A stretch of DNA of 64,000 nt from Platanthera guangdongensis (GCA_039583875.1 CM077162.1:169465220-169529219); one strand, 5' to 3'. Numbered from the stretch's first letter, positions 33,190 through 46,817 are shown. Numbers and translations: made by a program. Notes: generated from the letters alone by a model not told the origin.

Positions 33190-35153
33190 ATATTTATCTT
33201 GTTGTGTAACATTTTAAGTTTTTGGACTTATTATTATTATTATGAAACTTTTAATTTTATTCGGAATTTAAATTGTTGTAATAAAGAACAATCTTGGGCA
33301 CCTGCCCGCGGACTCTTTTTTTTTTGCTTTTATTTTGCTCTTCCTTCCGGAGGCCAACCAAGCAAGTTCGTTACCGCCGCTCCACCGTTGCTGATATAAC
33401 GATGGATCAAGTCAAACCTGTTGAATATCAAGTGTACTAAAAAGCAAGCATGGGGGAGCGACATCCGCCTTCATCCCACAAACCCGGGGAAGTCCTGTTC
33501 TTTTTATTACATTTACTTTCTGCCTTTTTCTCTCCTTCTCAATCCCCTTCTCTTTATTGTTTTTATTTTTGTTTATTTCATTGAGGACAATGAAGAATCT
33601 AAGCATGGGGGAGGGTTTAGTTAGTTTCTTTTTCCTTTTTCTTTCTTAAAACCAAAAAAATCTTTTGCTTTCTTAAAATCAAAATCTAAAAAAATTCGTA
33701 TAGTTTTGTTAAGCTTCTTTAGTATTACTTTTATTTTAGCCTTATCAAAAATAAAAAAAAACCAGAAAAAATCTATAAAAACAAAAATCCAAATAAAAAC
33801 ATTGCTAAAATCTATTTGAAAAATAAAATCTAAAATTATTTTCTATCGTTATTTTTATGTTTCTTCTAGTGATGTGTAGGCCCGTGCGGTTCCTTAGTTC
33901 TATTTAGATTTCTTTGAAATAGTTTCCTAAATTTATCAGTTTAAAATAGCTTAGTTTTACTAATTTCTTGTTCTTAAATATATGCATCTGTTTTTTACGT
34001 TATAGGTTAGCAATTTGTAGTCTTCTTTTTATTCGGTTTGTTGTGTATGAATGGTTGCAAGGTAACATTACCTCTTTTTCATTTGTGGCGTAATACTTTT
34101 TTGGTGTCTAGAACTTGTCCCTAGCTACTCTCGAAACATTTGCGCCATTTTTTACGTACTTTAGAAATGATTTAGGCCACCCTTTGACTAGTTTGAGCTT
34201 TTCTTGCCCACCAATAAATTTACCATTGCAAAACAATTTTTGGGCCTTTTCCATGTTTCTTTGTTTTTAGCTCCACCTTTCATTTCATTATTTCACCAAA
34301 GCCAAAATCCCTTTCCTATTTTCACACTAAACCTTGAGCTTAAATATTAATTTTGTGAAGGATTATATCTTTGAAATGAAAAGAAAAATTTATAGCTTAT
34401 ATTTGAAGCTTTCCTTAAAAGTTACAAAACAAAAAAAAGAGTTATTATCAAAAGTATCATCAAAATGAAATGAAAAAAAAGAGAGTAGTTTATTTTTGGC
34501 CAATATTATGAAAAGAAAAGAAAAAAATACATGGCCTTATGTTTGTTTTAGCTTGAATTGAAGTACTTATCATTCCTCTTCATGTGTTTATGTTTATTTT
34601 TTAAGCTCAACCTTGGTTTAGTGTTTAAGCCCTCATGTTTATCCTTGTTTTCATTTCCTAATCATTTACCTAAGCCAAGTTTTAATGCCTACTAGAAGTC
34701 CTATTAATCTTTAGAACGTAAATTCACGTAGTGGAGAAAGTGTGAACGGACAAGCCTATGGCCACCATCATTGATGGATTTCTTTGGAGGTTATCTTGAG
34801 GTGTCTTAGGGATAATTGTTATTCTAGCAACCTAGTAGTTTGTTAATGCGCCGTTTAATTAGAACGTTTACTTTTGCTTTTCTTATTTTCTTAAAATTTT
34901 GGATGTCTTGTTTTAAGATTTAGAAATGTGTAAATTTTCTTATGTTCTAATGATATTTTTAGGTCTCCACTTTCAAGTTTTCTATTGTGCACTTCTCACC
35001 CCACTAGTTGTTAACATAGGAATTAGGATAGTTTAATTTTTCATGTTTTGTTTTTCTTAATTATGAAATCTAAATTTGCTTTGTTTATTTTTTTTCCCTA
35101 GTTTTCAATTCTATTTGCTTGAGGGCAAGCAAATACTCTAGCATGGGGGAATT
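33190..35153 (+). other. Athila-2 3' non-coding region with three polypurine-like tracts
   Basis: AT-rich, no gene seen. AGCATGGGGGAG occurs near 33447, again at 33602-33613 after ATTGAGGACAATG, and TAGCATGGGGGAATT (35139-35153) abuts the 3' LTR. The last is the functional tract by position. Confidence 0.7.
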
Positions 35154-37059
35154 TGATGACTACTTTTAGTCATCGTTTTTGATATAGTTTATAAACCTAA
35201 ATTCCTAAGTTTAGTTATAATTTTGTTTATTTTATGTTTTGTTTTGTTTTATTTCTCGTACGTTATGATATTATAATTTTTAACTTTATTATGTGTTTTA
35301 TATTTTATGTTGTGTTATGTTTAGTTTAGTTTTAATGTTTAATATGTTTGTTGCTATGTTTAGTCTTATTAATATATATTATATTATGTGATGATTAGTT
35401 TTATTTGTTATAATTATTTGTTATAATTATTATGTGTCTAATGTTTGTTTTGTTTTGTTATTTGTAGGTTCAAGTCCAAGTTCAACATGATGCAGCCCTC
35501 TTCAATGCATGCAGTTCTCATAATCATGTCTTCAAGAGCAGCCCACCTTGACATAACACGATCCCATGCAGCCCTCAAATCTTGGTGCAGCCGGCCCTCC
35601 TTCATTGAGTCAAACCCGAGCCTATACAGCCTTTCATGTGCAGCCCACTTCAAGAGCAGCCCGGCCACACAAAGAGCAGCCCCTACATGCAATCCTAGCT
35701 CTACCCGAGCCCATAAAGCCCACACAAAGAGCAGCCCATTTTTGCCTTTGCATGGCCGGCCACCCACCTCATGTCCCTCTCTCTACTTTTTATTATTTTC
35801 TCTCTTCTCTCCCTCATTTAATGTCATGCATGCATACCCCCATACACATGGCCGGCCACTCCTCATGCACCCCCTCTTTCATTCCCACTCTCTCCCCTTT
35901 ATTATTTTCTCTTCCATTTATTCCTCATGCATCTCCCCACTCATCCCCTCTCTCTTATTAATTTCTCCATCCATGCACCTTGCCACCAATGCATTGAACC
36001 CACCTCCTTTTCTTCCCCCTCATTAAATGAAATGCATTCCCCCTCTCCAAGCCCATGGCCGGCCACCCCCCTTGCCCCCTCTTCTTCATTTTCATTCTAG
36101 AAGCTTCTCCATCTCCTATAAAAGCCACCCCATCCCTCAAGCCAAAGGAGAAATTTTTTTTGGGAAGTGAAGTTTTAAGTTGAATGTGAGTGTTGAGTTG
36201 GAGAGTGGAGAGTGCTTGTGAGTTGTTATTAGTTTCATTATTGTATTAGTTTTTTTTTTCATTATTGCAAGTTTTTCTTCCTAATATAGTCTTGTCTTTT
36301 AAAAATTTTGTGTACTCCCTTTTTTGCAAGCAATGAAAATGTTCCTCTCTTATCTTCTTTTGTCTTCACTTTCAATTATGCGTAGCTAATTTTCTTTAGT
36401 GTTCGATCGTGAGGATCCATAAAATGAGATGAGGGTTTCTTTTGTTTCATAGTTTTATTTTTGTTTAATTTTACTCGATCCTTCTTTGATTTTTATTTTG
36501 TCGACTCCGTATTTCCGGTATACGGTAGTAGGCTTGGCATCTCATATTTGAGTAGCCGAGAGGCTCGTGAATGTGAAAGATCACTCAAAGAAGGAAGGAG
36601 TTGAACACAACCCAAGAGATAGGATGACGTAAATCTTCCGGATTTGAGTCAAATCCAATGGTGCGGGTCACCTCGATAATGCGGTTTTAGGCCTTTTTGA
36701 CTTGAAAGAGATTTCGGTCAAAACGTCTATAAGTCAGGGGATTTAATGCTCTAGCGAGATTATTTCCTAATTTCGGATCCGTCACGGTCGAGTATGATTT
36801 GCAAATTTAAAACTATGCCTTTTCATCCCTCTCATTTCATTTTATGGTGAATCTTCGATCGAATGCTAACTTTTTATTATAAAGTTTTTCATCTAAAAAA
36901 TTATCTTTCGTTTTAGTTTAAAAATTCTCAAAACCCATTTTCTCTCGGTAGGATAATAGTTCAAGCGTGAGTAGCAGTATTTGACAACCCCATGTTTAAA
37001 TATGACCTTTATACTACAATTCGACAGGTGCACTTGCCGGTTCGGGTTTTAGCCCATCA
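35154..37059 (+). repeat. Athila-2 3' LTR
   Basis: 1906 bp, TGATGACTACTTTTAG to AGCCCATCA. It is uninterrupted and so shows the original LTR that copia-1 split on the 5' side. TATAAAAG is at 36117-36124. It is followed by the TAACA duplication at 37060-37064. Confidence 0.92.
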
Positions 37060-37064
37060 TAACA

Positions 37065-39596
37065 CCTCCCCTATAATGACCGTATAATATGGGTCCGGCC
37101 GAGGCCCCACAACATACAAACGCCACAGCTTCAGTTTTATAAGATGATATAGCTACCCAATCTCAAAACTCATAACACAACACGGCGGAAACAACAAGCA
37201 AGACTAGAAGTTATCCACGCCTACAAGAGTAACAAGATGGCCTTATGGCCTTACAACAAGAGTGAGTCTAAACTCAAATAATACATCAGTCATAAAAGTG
37301 CATAAGCACACCTAGTCTACCTCGGCATGCAAGCCGGTCACATGGGCATCATACATACAATGTCATAAAAGTAGAGAAGCAGCAAAAAGGTAACACTTCA
37401 TGAGGCTTAGGACTTTTTGGCCGGCGAGCTAGCTCCTGCTTGCGATCCTTGCCCTGTAAAAATTATTAGTAACGTGGGTCAGCAAAGGCTAACCTCAAAC
37501 TGTGTAACTAACACATCTCCTACCGGCCACCCCTAACGGACTCCGGGGTACTCCTCCAACCTGCAAGTTAGCACTTCGTATGCAATATTCATAAGCAACA
37601 AAAACAACTAATGAAACAGGCTTGGATGTCTCAAACATCATATATGTTCTCTAATGTTGAGCATTTAATAATAGGGCCTACTATGCAACATGAATGCAAC
37701 ACCCAGGCTTCACCCAAGGCACCCTATAGCGTATGCATCTAGCACAACATCACATCATTTGGGTACTCATTATTTCCCCATTGGCATAAAGCCGCAAACA
37801 AAGGGGAACCACAATCCCCCAACGGCATACAAGCCGCCACATGGAACTCTTGCCAAGGCCCCACCCGCTCACGGTCGTAGACCCGGGCTTGCCGGCAAAC
37901 TCTGACTTCTCATGTCAGGATTTTGTCCAACACACTGACTGATTCTAAGAACCCTTGCTGGACCCCACCCGCTCATGGCCTCATTGCACGGGCTTGCCCC
38001 ATGCTCGGCGTTCTCGTCAGTCTCACAAAAGGGGACTAGTCTCGCCGGGACACTTTCCACGCATGACTTGCACGTCACGGGATAGCCAGCCGACCACGGA
38101 GACACAGCCACGCCTTGGCACATCACAATCCAAGACAATTCCACCCTATTCCCTCGTTCGTACTGCAGTGTTCCCGTGTACCAAGGAAACCATCTACCAC
38201 CCATGCGGAGCTAACCTTGTCCACCAAGGAAACCATCTACCGCCAATGAGGAGATAACCTTGTCCTGGAAGAACACCACATACTCACGCAAGATAACGGG
38301 AAGAACACCACAAACATCACACATCACAAATGGCCTCTCGCCGCAACGGATCTCTGTGAATCCTTAAACCTCGTATGAAACATCACTGTGTTGGACTAAC
38401 GGTCGCGACTACGGCTTCACCCACCATGCCTAATCTACTAACAAAGCGGATATCTAATGCAAAACTTGCCGGGGATGGACTCAATCGACCCGGAGGTTCC
38501 TCTTGAACCTTGGCGACCCAAACCCCTCTCATTTGAGAGTTTGGTGCCCAAAAACTAGAAAAGAAAAGATGCTAAAACATGCATCCTCAAACCAAGAGGA
38601 GAAGTGTCGTTACCCTCCGACTCCTCTTCCTAGCCATGGAAAAATAGCTGGATGAAAACCTTCGCAACGATCTAGCCTCCACGGATCTGGACTCGGCTCG
38701 CAATTTGGAGCAACGAAACCTCTCTAACAGCCGGATCTCCTCTTCCTCCTTCGCTCTCCCTTTTCTCTAGAACTTAGACAGAGAAACAGTGGCAGAATAA
38801 TAAGGGTTTTGAAACCCTATACATAGGTATATCCCAATCGGATTAACCACCAGCCGTCGATTCCAACAAAAGGGAAATACACGGCTACGATCCAGGTCTG
38901 ACCTGGACAAAAGGGGCTGAACACCGCACAGTTCACCAAACCGGAGTAGGACACGTCCGCGACCAATCAATTGTGTTGGGACATTTAGTCAAGATCCCGC
39001 CAAAAACCCCAATGTCGACACTCCGCATCGACAGACACGCCACAGTCCGCCCCGCGCTCGACGATCGTCGAGCCAAGATCGTCAAACGCTGCAAAATCGT
39101 CGAATGGAGACTTTGGCAAAATCATCGAACGCAGGGAAATCATCGAACGTAGATAGCTAGGGAAATCGTCGAATGTAGGGAAATCGTCGAACGCAGATCC
39201 CTGGCAAAATCGTCGAACGCAAGGAAATCGTCGAACGCAGATCGCTGGGGAAATCGTCGAACGTGGGGAAATCGTTGAACGTCCCTGACACGCCCTGGGA
39301 CATGCCCGTGACCTAGGTCGTGTACCCCTACTCGACGATCGCCACTCAACGATCGACGATCGACACTCGATGATCGTCGAACTGAGGGGACACACCCCCT
39401 ATCACGCCCGTGTTCCGGGGCGTGACCTCCCAAACACTTCGTTGACCGAAATTCGACAACCACGTGCCTTACTACGCCACTCGATCGGGACACGCTCAGG
39501 GACACGCCCGTGTCCTAGGTCGTGTGACCCCCAACTAAGACCAAAATTTGGCCAAGAACGCTGATCGTCCCTCTTTCAAATTTTGGGGCGTTACAG
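37065..39596 (-). repeat. gypsy-2 5' LTR (main part)
   Basis: With 19210-19216 this forms a 2.54-kb LTR with inverted ends TGTAAC and GTTACA. Minus-strand U3 (39596 to about 38850) contains about ten tandem GGAAATCGTCGAACGYAG-like words (39085-39290), CTCGACGATCG palindromes (39055-39385) and CACGCCCGTG/GGGCGTG words (39290-39530). The minus-strand CCTATGTATAGGG near 38813-38825 may be the TATA region. The rest (37065-38800) is R/U5, with a GCGGAAAC word near 37192. Frames here are not genes. Confidence 0.8.
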
Positions 39597-40178
39597 TCGT
39601 GGTGGCTATCTCCAGGTAATCTTTTTACTGGTACAAGATTTGAGATTATGTGTCTTCTACCGTTCTGCTAAAGGATTATTGGTCTCAATTCTCCTTAAAG
39701 CAGTCCTACCGGTTTGAGTAATCCTTGATAGGGACCATAGGGCCACCTGAGTTTATGGCTTAGGTAGCCATTCTCGTGTAATACTCCTCCTTTATTCTAT
39801 TTAGGTATCTCCTTATCTTAACCAAGTTAATACCCAAGGTCTATTTCAAACTAGGGCATACTATAAGTTATCGTGATTAGTCATGTCTCCCAGTGGGTTG
39901 AGTCTAACTCTTTGACTAGAGAATTATAAGATGGGATCTTCGCAGTCAGAGGTGCTCCCTGCAGGGGGCAGGGTTTGCCGCAGGCTACAAAGAAGAATTC
40001 CAATTCTTAGCTGATAAACAAGTGGAATTAATGAAAAGGTGGACTTTACATGTGATTCCCCTTATGGGTACACCATTGCTTTTGCTGTTTAGTTTGTCCT
40101 CAAACTAACCTCGAGTGGGGGTGACCAAGGGTTTTGTGGACTTCTTCTCTTGGATCGATGTTTGCTCTGATACCAGTT
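39597..40178 (-). other. leader of gypsy-3, target of gypsy-2
   Basis: Non-coding sequence between the gypsy-2 LTR edge and a minus-strand initiator-Met primer site. It reads as the untranslated leader of another gypsy element into which gypsy-2 inserted. No ORF is supported. Confidence 0.55.
40165..40175 (-). promoter_or_regulatory. gypsy-3 primer binding site (tRNA-iMet)
   Basis: Minus strand TGGTATCAGAG, three bases inside the LTR edge TGTAAGACCCC at 40179. The spacing is the same as in gypsy-2. Confidence 0.75.
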
Positions 40179-43100
40179 TGTAAGACCCCATTTTTTTTTC
40201 TTTTAAAACCATCGGGGTCTTATGCCCAGAACCATCGTTTTGCGGTGACACCGACACTCGGGAAGGTCGCCACTATAAAATGTTGATCCTGCCGGCCTTT
40301 ACGATCACCAAAAAGAAAGAGAAGTATACACATAGTTTGGATTAAACTAAGTCCACAATCACATGTAATATATGTAAAGGAAATCATATCAAGTCCACAC
40401 ATAGTAAAAGTACTGAAATAAAACAGTACAAGGAAACATAAACGGGCTCAAGCCCAGTACATCAAATCCTTACTACAACCACTCGCAGAAGTTAATTAAA
40501 CTAATCACTCACGGAGCCAGTAGTCGGTGCTCCTTTGTTAGATTGGCCCACCTCCATGAGCACTGTACTCCGCTGGTGCTGTGTCCCCTGCTGCTGCTCC
40601 CTGTCTCCCATTTGGAGTCCCTGGAATGTTGTGGTCCAAAAACTGTTAGTCAAAAAACTAAGTCCTATCATCCCCTACCCCTCCCACATGGCTCCTAGGT
40701 ACCGAGCGGGGAGGAGGAAAGGGAAGCTATGAAGGTGGAGAATAAGCAAAGCAGGTGACGGTGGACTATTCTAACAGTTAATTATAATGTATATACAACT
40801 AAGGATGGAAGGTACAAGCTTGCAGTTCTATGATAGTAAGTAGTAAGGTAAACAAGTAGAACAAGCGGCACATGTAAGAAAAACATACTAAGAAGTAAGT
40901 AACCTTAACTTATATGAATGCTCATACAAACTTATAAGTTAAGGGATCTTCTGCAAGGCACCCATCGTATAAAAAGTCTCATACCGATTTATATGATGGA
41001 CTGTCAGGTTTAAATACAAGTATGAGTGTTGTGCTATGTTATGTCATAATTAATGCAAGTACAACTCATTCACACAACTCTATGTGCACAGACCTTTAGT
41101 TCCCCCCCCCCCCATTTAGGCAGCTAGCTTCACTCCCAGGAACCTCTATAGTGGCAAACGGAGACAGTGGGTCGGGCCCCCCACTCTTAGGCGGGAATCC
41201 ACACTATCAGGCCTAGCCCTTACATACGCCTCTAGAAGAACACAACCTAGAGTCACCACGTACTAATGCTGGCCATATCCACCAATCTTTCTTTGGCTAA
41301 GTGTCAATCATACCCTCCGAGTCAACGTATCGACGTCGGTGTGAACGAGCGTCCAATACCGAAGACCCACTACTTTATTTATATATCCAAATCCTTCCGA
41401 GCCACCGGCTCCCCAGACTATCCTGTCTGTTACATATACCTTCCGAACCTACCGTTCAGATGACTAATCAAACTAACCTAACCGACCTCCCGAGCTACCA
41501 GTGTGTGTGAATTGTGAATCCCTACTTATACTAATTGCTCTTTTAAACATTGATTTTACTTATGGTTTAGGTTAGCCCAGGACTGCCCTAGGTATTCCCC
41601 GTGAAGGCTCTCGAGGGCACTAGGAACTACGATGGGCTGAAGTCAAAGCTCCCTTTCGCAAGGCACTTACTGTTATTGGTTAATACCTGATCCCCGATCC
41701 CTTTTTAATATTACTCTAGATCTAACCCTAGTGTGTTTTGACTCTTCCTCTCCGCGGGAAAGACGATCTTTCGTCGAACCCGAGCACCACCTACTCTAAT
41801 TATCCCAACATTATTCCCAATGATGAACTCCTTAGTACCTGACCTCAACCAATAGCCTAATATCCAACTCTCTGAGTTCATTTTGCAGTTTTACTATGTG
41901 CAGACCATCCTAAGCTATATGATGTTCATGATAGGAGGTACTCCAAATTTTTATCCAAAAGCCCTATAAATTTATTGGGTGTCTACCACGATATATTTAG
42001 TCCAAATCCAGAAATTTATAATTTTCCAATTAAATTTGGCATTTAATTAATTGTTTTCCCAAATTTAATCCATGGGTGATTTGAACATGAAGTACTAGAT
42101 TTACTTGGGGTATGACCATACAAAAATTATGAACATTGTAGAATTACAAGATATTAGTGAATACTAAATATCATAAACTTTCACAAACCATTTAACCTCT
42201 AAATATTTAATCCAAAATAATTCATATAAATAGGGGTATTGAAGGAAGTATCAATAATACTAGTCCAAAAATTCCTCAAAAATTAACAGAGCTGCATCAT
42301 GATCATACAACTTCACCGCCTAAGTTTCATGAAATTCCAAAGTCAGCAAATCAGGTAAAAGATTATCCTAAGGAAAACCATCATGATGCACTTTATGAAG
42401 ACATACCCTTGTAATCTCAATTAAAGAACATTTAACAATTTTTCCATGCTTCTATATGCCCCAAAATGTTCTCTGGATAAGTATCACAATATTCCAGCAA
42501 GACATTGTATTTATTTCCTATTTATCAAGGTAAGATGCACAAATTTTCTTTACAAATGAAGTACTACAAAGAAAACTTCAACCACCACAAATAATTTACT
42601 AGTGCAACTACATGAGATCTTATTAGCTTTTCCATAGTTTCAAACCATTCTAAGACACATAAATCATAAGTACATCATTATCATCAAAAAGGGCATTATG
42701 GAAGCTATAACTACAAGGGAAAGCTACTGATATCTAAGCAACCTAATATAAATTGCAGAGGCTCATAATACTATGAAATTGAACTTACCAAAGTACCACC
42801 AAGATTCAAGGCCATATGACCCATTAAATAATTTCTAGGGTTTAAGAACCTAAATACTTACTAAGGAGTTTAAGTGGGGTGCATGTGTCCAATTACCACC
42901 ATATCTCTCCCTAGGGCATTTCACAACCCTAGGATCACATGGACTAAATCCCAAGTCCATCCAAAGACATAACACCCTATGTCCTTCACAAACCCCAAAG
43001 TTCAACCTTAAGATTTGAACTTGGGTCCTAGGGCAAATCCACCCTAATCCACCCCATAATCCATGTGAGGGAGCTTACTGACATAACAAATCAGTGGCCC

Positions 43101-43845
43101 AATATTCAACCTCTGTTGAGGTGATTTGGCCCCTTAAACCCACAAGGGACGCTTTGACCTAAATACCCCTTTTTGGTCCAACTTAAGGTTTGCTTATTTC
43201 CAAACTAAATCATCTCCAAATAGGATGAAAATTTATACAGTGACCTATATTGACCCCAACCACCTTTCACCAAAATTTGGGAGAATTTGGAATTCATTAG
43301 GCCCCCTAATTAAATTATTCATGTATTATTAAATAATTACAAAAACTATATAAAAACTATCCCCAAAAATTCTCATTTTTGGATATGTTCTATGTATAGA
43401 CCTCACCAAAATGAGTGATGTGGTCTAAAAACTTACCCAAATTGGTTGAAATTAATTGTAAATTAACGTAGACTTCAAGGGCTACAATTTTCATGTTGGT
43501 CACTTTTTCTATAGGGGTCCCTAGGTATTTTTAATATTTAATTTAAAACAAACTAGTAAACAGGACATAAATTGAAATAATAGGATTTAATAAAATCAGA
43601 TCCAACACGGATCTTAAAGCAAAATCATGGGGCTCCTGGTCATCTTATTCCTCCAGCCAAAGGCTGGGATCAGCCTGACCTGGAGCTTACTCCAAGTCAT
43701 TTTCTCGGCCACCTCCCTGGCCGGCCACCACCGCCACCACCTTCGTTGAGGTGGGGGCTATCGCCGGGCGGCGGCACGGCCGCCTTTCATAACCCACATT
43801 TTTGCCACAACGACGAAATATCAAAGGGAAAATGCTCGTCATGAT
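40179..43845 (-). repeat. gypsy-3 5' LTR sequence (right edge unresolved)
   Basis: Begins at TGTAAGACCCC beside the primer site. It is AT-rich and non-coding apart from a GC-rich CCGCCACCACC block at 43700-43790. A run of C sits at 41102-41113. I see no gene. The right edge is uncertain: a second LTR-like unit may begin near 43846, or the LTR may run on to about 45880. Confidence 0.5.
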
Positions 43846-45880
43846 GCCACGTCAGCAGGGGATAACTACAAACGCTCAGGCAACACTCCGACTCAATACT
43901 AAAAATATGATTTAAATGTTTTATTAAAGAAGTTTATTTTAAGTTAGGCAATTAGTCATATCCCTCGGCTTAGTGACTCACGAGTCCACCAGAAGAAAAG
44001 TAGTTAAATGCAGCGGAAAATACTATAGTAAATAGGTTAGACATCCAATATGAGTTTAGCATCCCAAAAAAAACTAAAGGCATGCATTACACTAAATTTA
44101 TAGTAATGATATTGAAGTAGTTTGTACAGTATTTAAATATAGTGATTTAGAGTTTTAAAACATGATGTGCATGATATAGTAATAATAGTTGGTTTTATGG
44201 TTGAAAATACTTATAGGCATCCTAAAATAAATCCTTCCCAGAGAGCAAGAACTACTAACACAAAAGTAGACACTAGTAACTAGCCAAATATCCAAGAACG
44301 ACATTAAACAATCAGTGTGCGTCAAACACCTGACATGAACCCACTAAAAGTTCTCAAGTCTGAAGCATACTACAAAAGAACAAAAGCTACCTCACACCCT
44401 CGAGGCACCCTCAGCAAACCCAGCAACAAAACTACTCAGCCGCACCACCGGCTACAGCCCTAAACCTGAGGCATTCAAGAGAAGAACACCTCAGCAAGAA
44501 AAAAAAAATAAGTGGCAAAAGAATAGGTAAACAAGTGAGTAAGCCAAACAAAGGAGGGTGTACCAAACCAAACCCAAGGAGGAAGAATGCAAAAAAACGG
44601 CAACAATTAGCCAAATAGTATAAGTAGAGAAAGGTTAGCCAATATAATAACCTCTAAATTGAAAGAAAATGCACCAAGTGCGAAGGTGAACAAGTCTGGG
44701 CATAATCAGCAAAATTTACCAAACTATGGCATAAACCACAAGAAAACAACTGAGCACAATATGGCTCGGAATAGGGTGGATCATCAACACGTGGTATGAT
44801 TGTGTTGCAGGCCGGAGAGGGCGACGACCTCAAGCACCCTAAGACCAACTCTGGATCCTCAACCGTCTCACAATCGGTACTGTGGTCCACAAACATGGCC
44901 AAACCGGGCCAACCAGAACACAACAGTCCAGGAAAGGAGAAACTAAGCATACTCGCACTGTGATGATCCACAGATAGAAGGGGCCTCCCGGTTGGGTGGT
45001 ATGCTAACCACAACCAACACTCATACCCCCAACATCACCATCTCAAAAATCGGCACAGCACCTAAGTATTACAACATTAAATCGAAGACCGCGACTTATA
45101 ATCAACCTAAACAAAGTGCAACGCATCCTACACTCAACGGCGTCGAATAATTTACCTAAGCATAAGCCTAAAAAGTTTTAACATCTTATACTCTAAAATA
45201 AATAGGAACATAAATATAAGATGAAAGTATTACCATAAGAACTTAAGGAAAAGGATAGGAAAGGAGACACTTGCCTTGACTTTACCAGAGAAAGCCTCCA
45301 AATCACACCTCGTCGCAGATCGAGACTAAGGGAGATGAGAGAAGCCGAAATCTGAACAAGAGTGGACGAAATAGAAGTTATGGCCAAAACCCTTACGAGA
45401 AATCTCAAGAAATGGGAAGAAAATTACCACGGTGACATAGATCTCGCCGAGAGCTTTTCAAATCTATGCTCGAATGAAGATTTCGAGCACCGGAACTCCG
45501 TCGGCGGCGACCGGAAGGTTCACGAAATCTCATGCTCCGCCATCGCTGTCCTCACATTTCTTCAGTTCTGGTTCGGTTCAGTGAAGAAGAAGAAGAAGTC
45601 CTAAAGGAAGAGTGGGCCCGGTCGTAATTCTAAGTATACGTATATATATATAGGTATTTATAAAAACTTTTGTCTAAAAACAGACTATTTACGAGCGGGT
45701 GCGCGGAATATGAAAATATAGGTTGAAACTTGCTACAAATCGAAAAGTGGTCAACATGAAAGTTGTAGCACTTATCGAGACGAACAAATTTCATGTTAAC
45801 AAATTTTTAATTTGACGTCGTTTTGATCCTCAAAATGGCTCCCGAATGCAGACAGGAACGGACTACTCGAGTTGTTGAAA
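43846..45880 (-). repeat. LTR-like sequence, minus strand, boundaries unresolved
   Basis: Possible edge TGATGCCACGTCAGC at 43849. An AGCGGAAAA word at 44011 resembles R-region words in the other minus-strand LTRs here. A minus-strand TATA stretch (TTTATAAATACC, about 45654-45665) lies upstream of a purine/pyrimidine-rich leader. This could be a solo LTR inserted in gypsy-3, or the U3 of gypsy-3 itself. I found no matching duplication and no gene; the 80-codon plus-strand frame at 45362-45604 has no recognisable motif. Confidence 0.35.
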
Positions 45881-46817
45881 CCGCAACCCGGCCTCTTGTG
45901 GAGTTCGACCCATGGGGAAGGGGTGGTCTCGCGCCTACTTTGCTCCTGTAAGAAAAACAACGAAGAAGTCAAGAAGAAACAGACCCAAGGGCTCGGCAAG
46001 GAGGTCCCACCACAAACCCGGAAGATCTCTGAGCGCTTCCCCTCCTTAATCAGAAGCCGAGCTAAGGCACCCTCAGAGAACTCTTGAGAACGAGAGTAAG
46101 GAGGCACTTAAAGCGTGTCCTCTGAGGTACCCCTTGGGTCTTATTTATAGATTTTCAGAATCTGAACTGCCAATAACCAAAAGAACTGACCTGAAAATAC
46201 CAAAAAGCCCTTGACCGGGTCTGCCAACAGCCAAACTCCGCTGTCCTGAGCAGCTATGCGCAGTCCAACCTGGTCTGCCAACAGCGAGGCTCCGCTGTCC
46301 TGAGTAGCTATTCACACCCACGGGGAGTCAGCTCGCCTCCAATCCCCCTCCGCGGGAGGCAGGCGCGACCTGGCTCGAGTGGCCCGCCTATCTTCCCTGG
46401 GCGAGCGCGAGCCCGACCGTCGCGACCTGCCTGTCTTCTGCCGGGGCAGACCGGCGGCCAGGTCGCTTGCGGGGGCTGGCCGGCGGCCACCGCGACCCCG
46501 ATCGGCTCGCTAGTCGCGGGTCGCCGAACTCATCCGCTTTGGCAAGTGATTCTTCGCGCGTCCCGCTCGCTCGCCTGAAATGGGCGGGAGCGGGACAGCC
46601 CTCCTGCCGTATACCCATTTTGCCGCTTGGGTGCGGGTCGCGGGGCTAGGTCTGCTCGACCTCCCTGGCGGGACCCGCTCGCCAGACACGGGGTTGTACA
46701 CAATCCCCGCTCTTTCTGAGCTTGATTCAAGCTCGGAAAGAATCATCCAACCCGCGTGTTCGGCGAGTACTGTGCTGAGCTGGCAGGGAATCTTCTGGTG
46801 GGGCCCCACTGCCCGGC
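45881..46817. other. GC-rich upstream region of gene A
   Basis: Composition changes sharply to GC-rich. A direct repeat, CTGCCAACAGCNANNCTCCGCTGTCCTGAG, appears twice (about 46226-46258 and 46275-46307). A minus-strand CTATAAATAAGACCC TATA-like word sits at 46134-46148. This could be an LTR of a Tat-type element; edges were not found. The short overlapping frames on both strands look like GC artefacts. Confidence 0.4.

Larger units (their letters stand above)
19217..37059 (+). mobile_element. Athila-2: deleted Athila-like element carrying copia-1
   Basis: Flanked by TAACA at 19212-19216 and 37060-37064. LTR edges are TGATGACTA...CCCATCA. After subtracting copia-1 and one copy of its duplication, the 5' LTR is about 1916 bp against 1906 bp for the 3' LTR. 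The internal region runs from an imperfect tRNA-Asp primer site through gag and protease with multiple stops to a scrap of integrase C-terminus, then about 2 kb non-coding. RT, RNase H and the integrase core are missing, so it depends on other elements. It belongs to a different family from Athila-1, with unrelated LTR sequence and shorter LTRs. Confidence 0.9.
4441..39596 (-). mobile_element. gypsy-2: Ty3/gypsy element, 5' half, split by nested insertions
   Basis: A minus-strand element whose pieces reassemble once the insertions are removed. They are the 5' LTR (39596-37065 plus 19216-19210, edges TGTAAC...GTTACA), a tRNA-Met primer site (19206-19196), leader, gag start (ATG at 19049-19047) and the main gag (5263 to about 4441). 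Athila-1 lies within gag and Athila-2 within the LTR, each flanked by a perfect 5-bp duplication. The downstream part (protease, pol, 3' LTR) is lost at a junction with copia-3 near 4440. Bases 39597-39601 (GTCGT) should be one copy of its own target duplication; the other copy is not in view. Confidence 0.8.

Noticed and set aside
45362..45604. 80-codon plus-strand ORF as a host gene
   Set aside because: No motif or homology recognised, ends in a lysine run from GAA repeats, and lies in a putative LTR leader.
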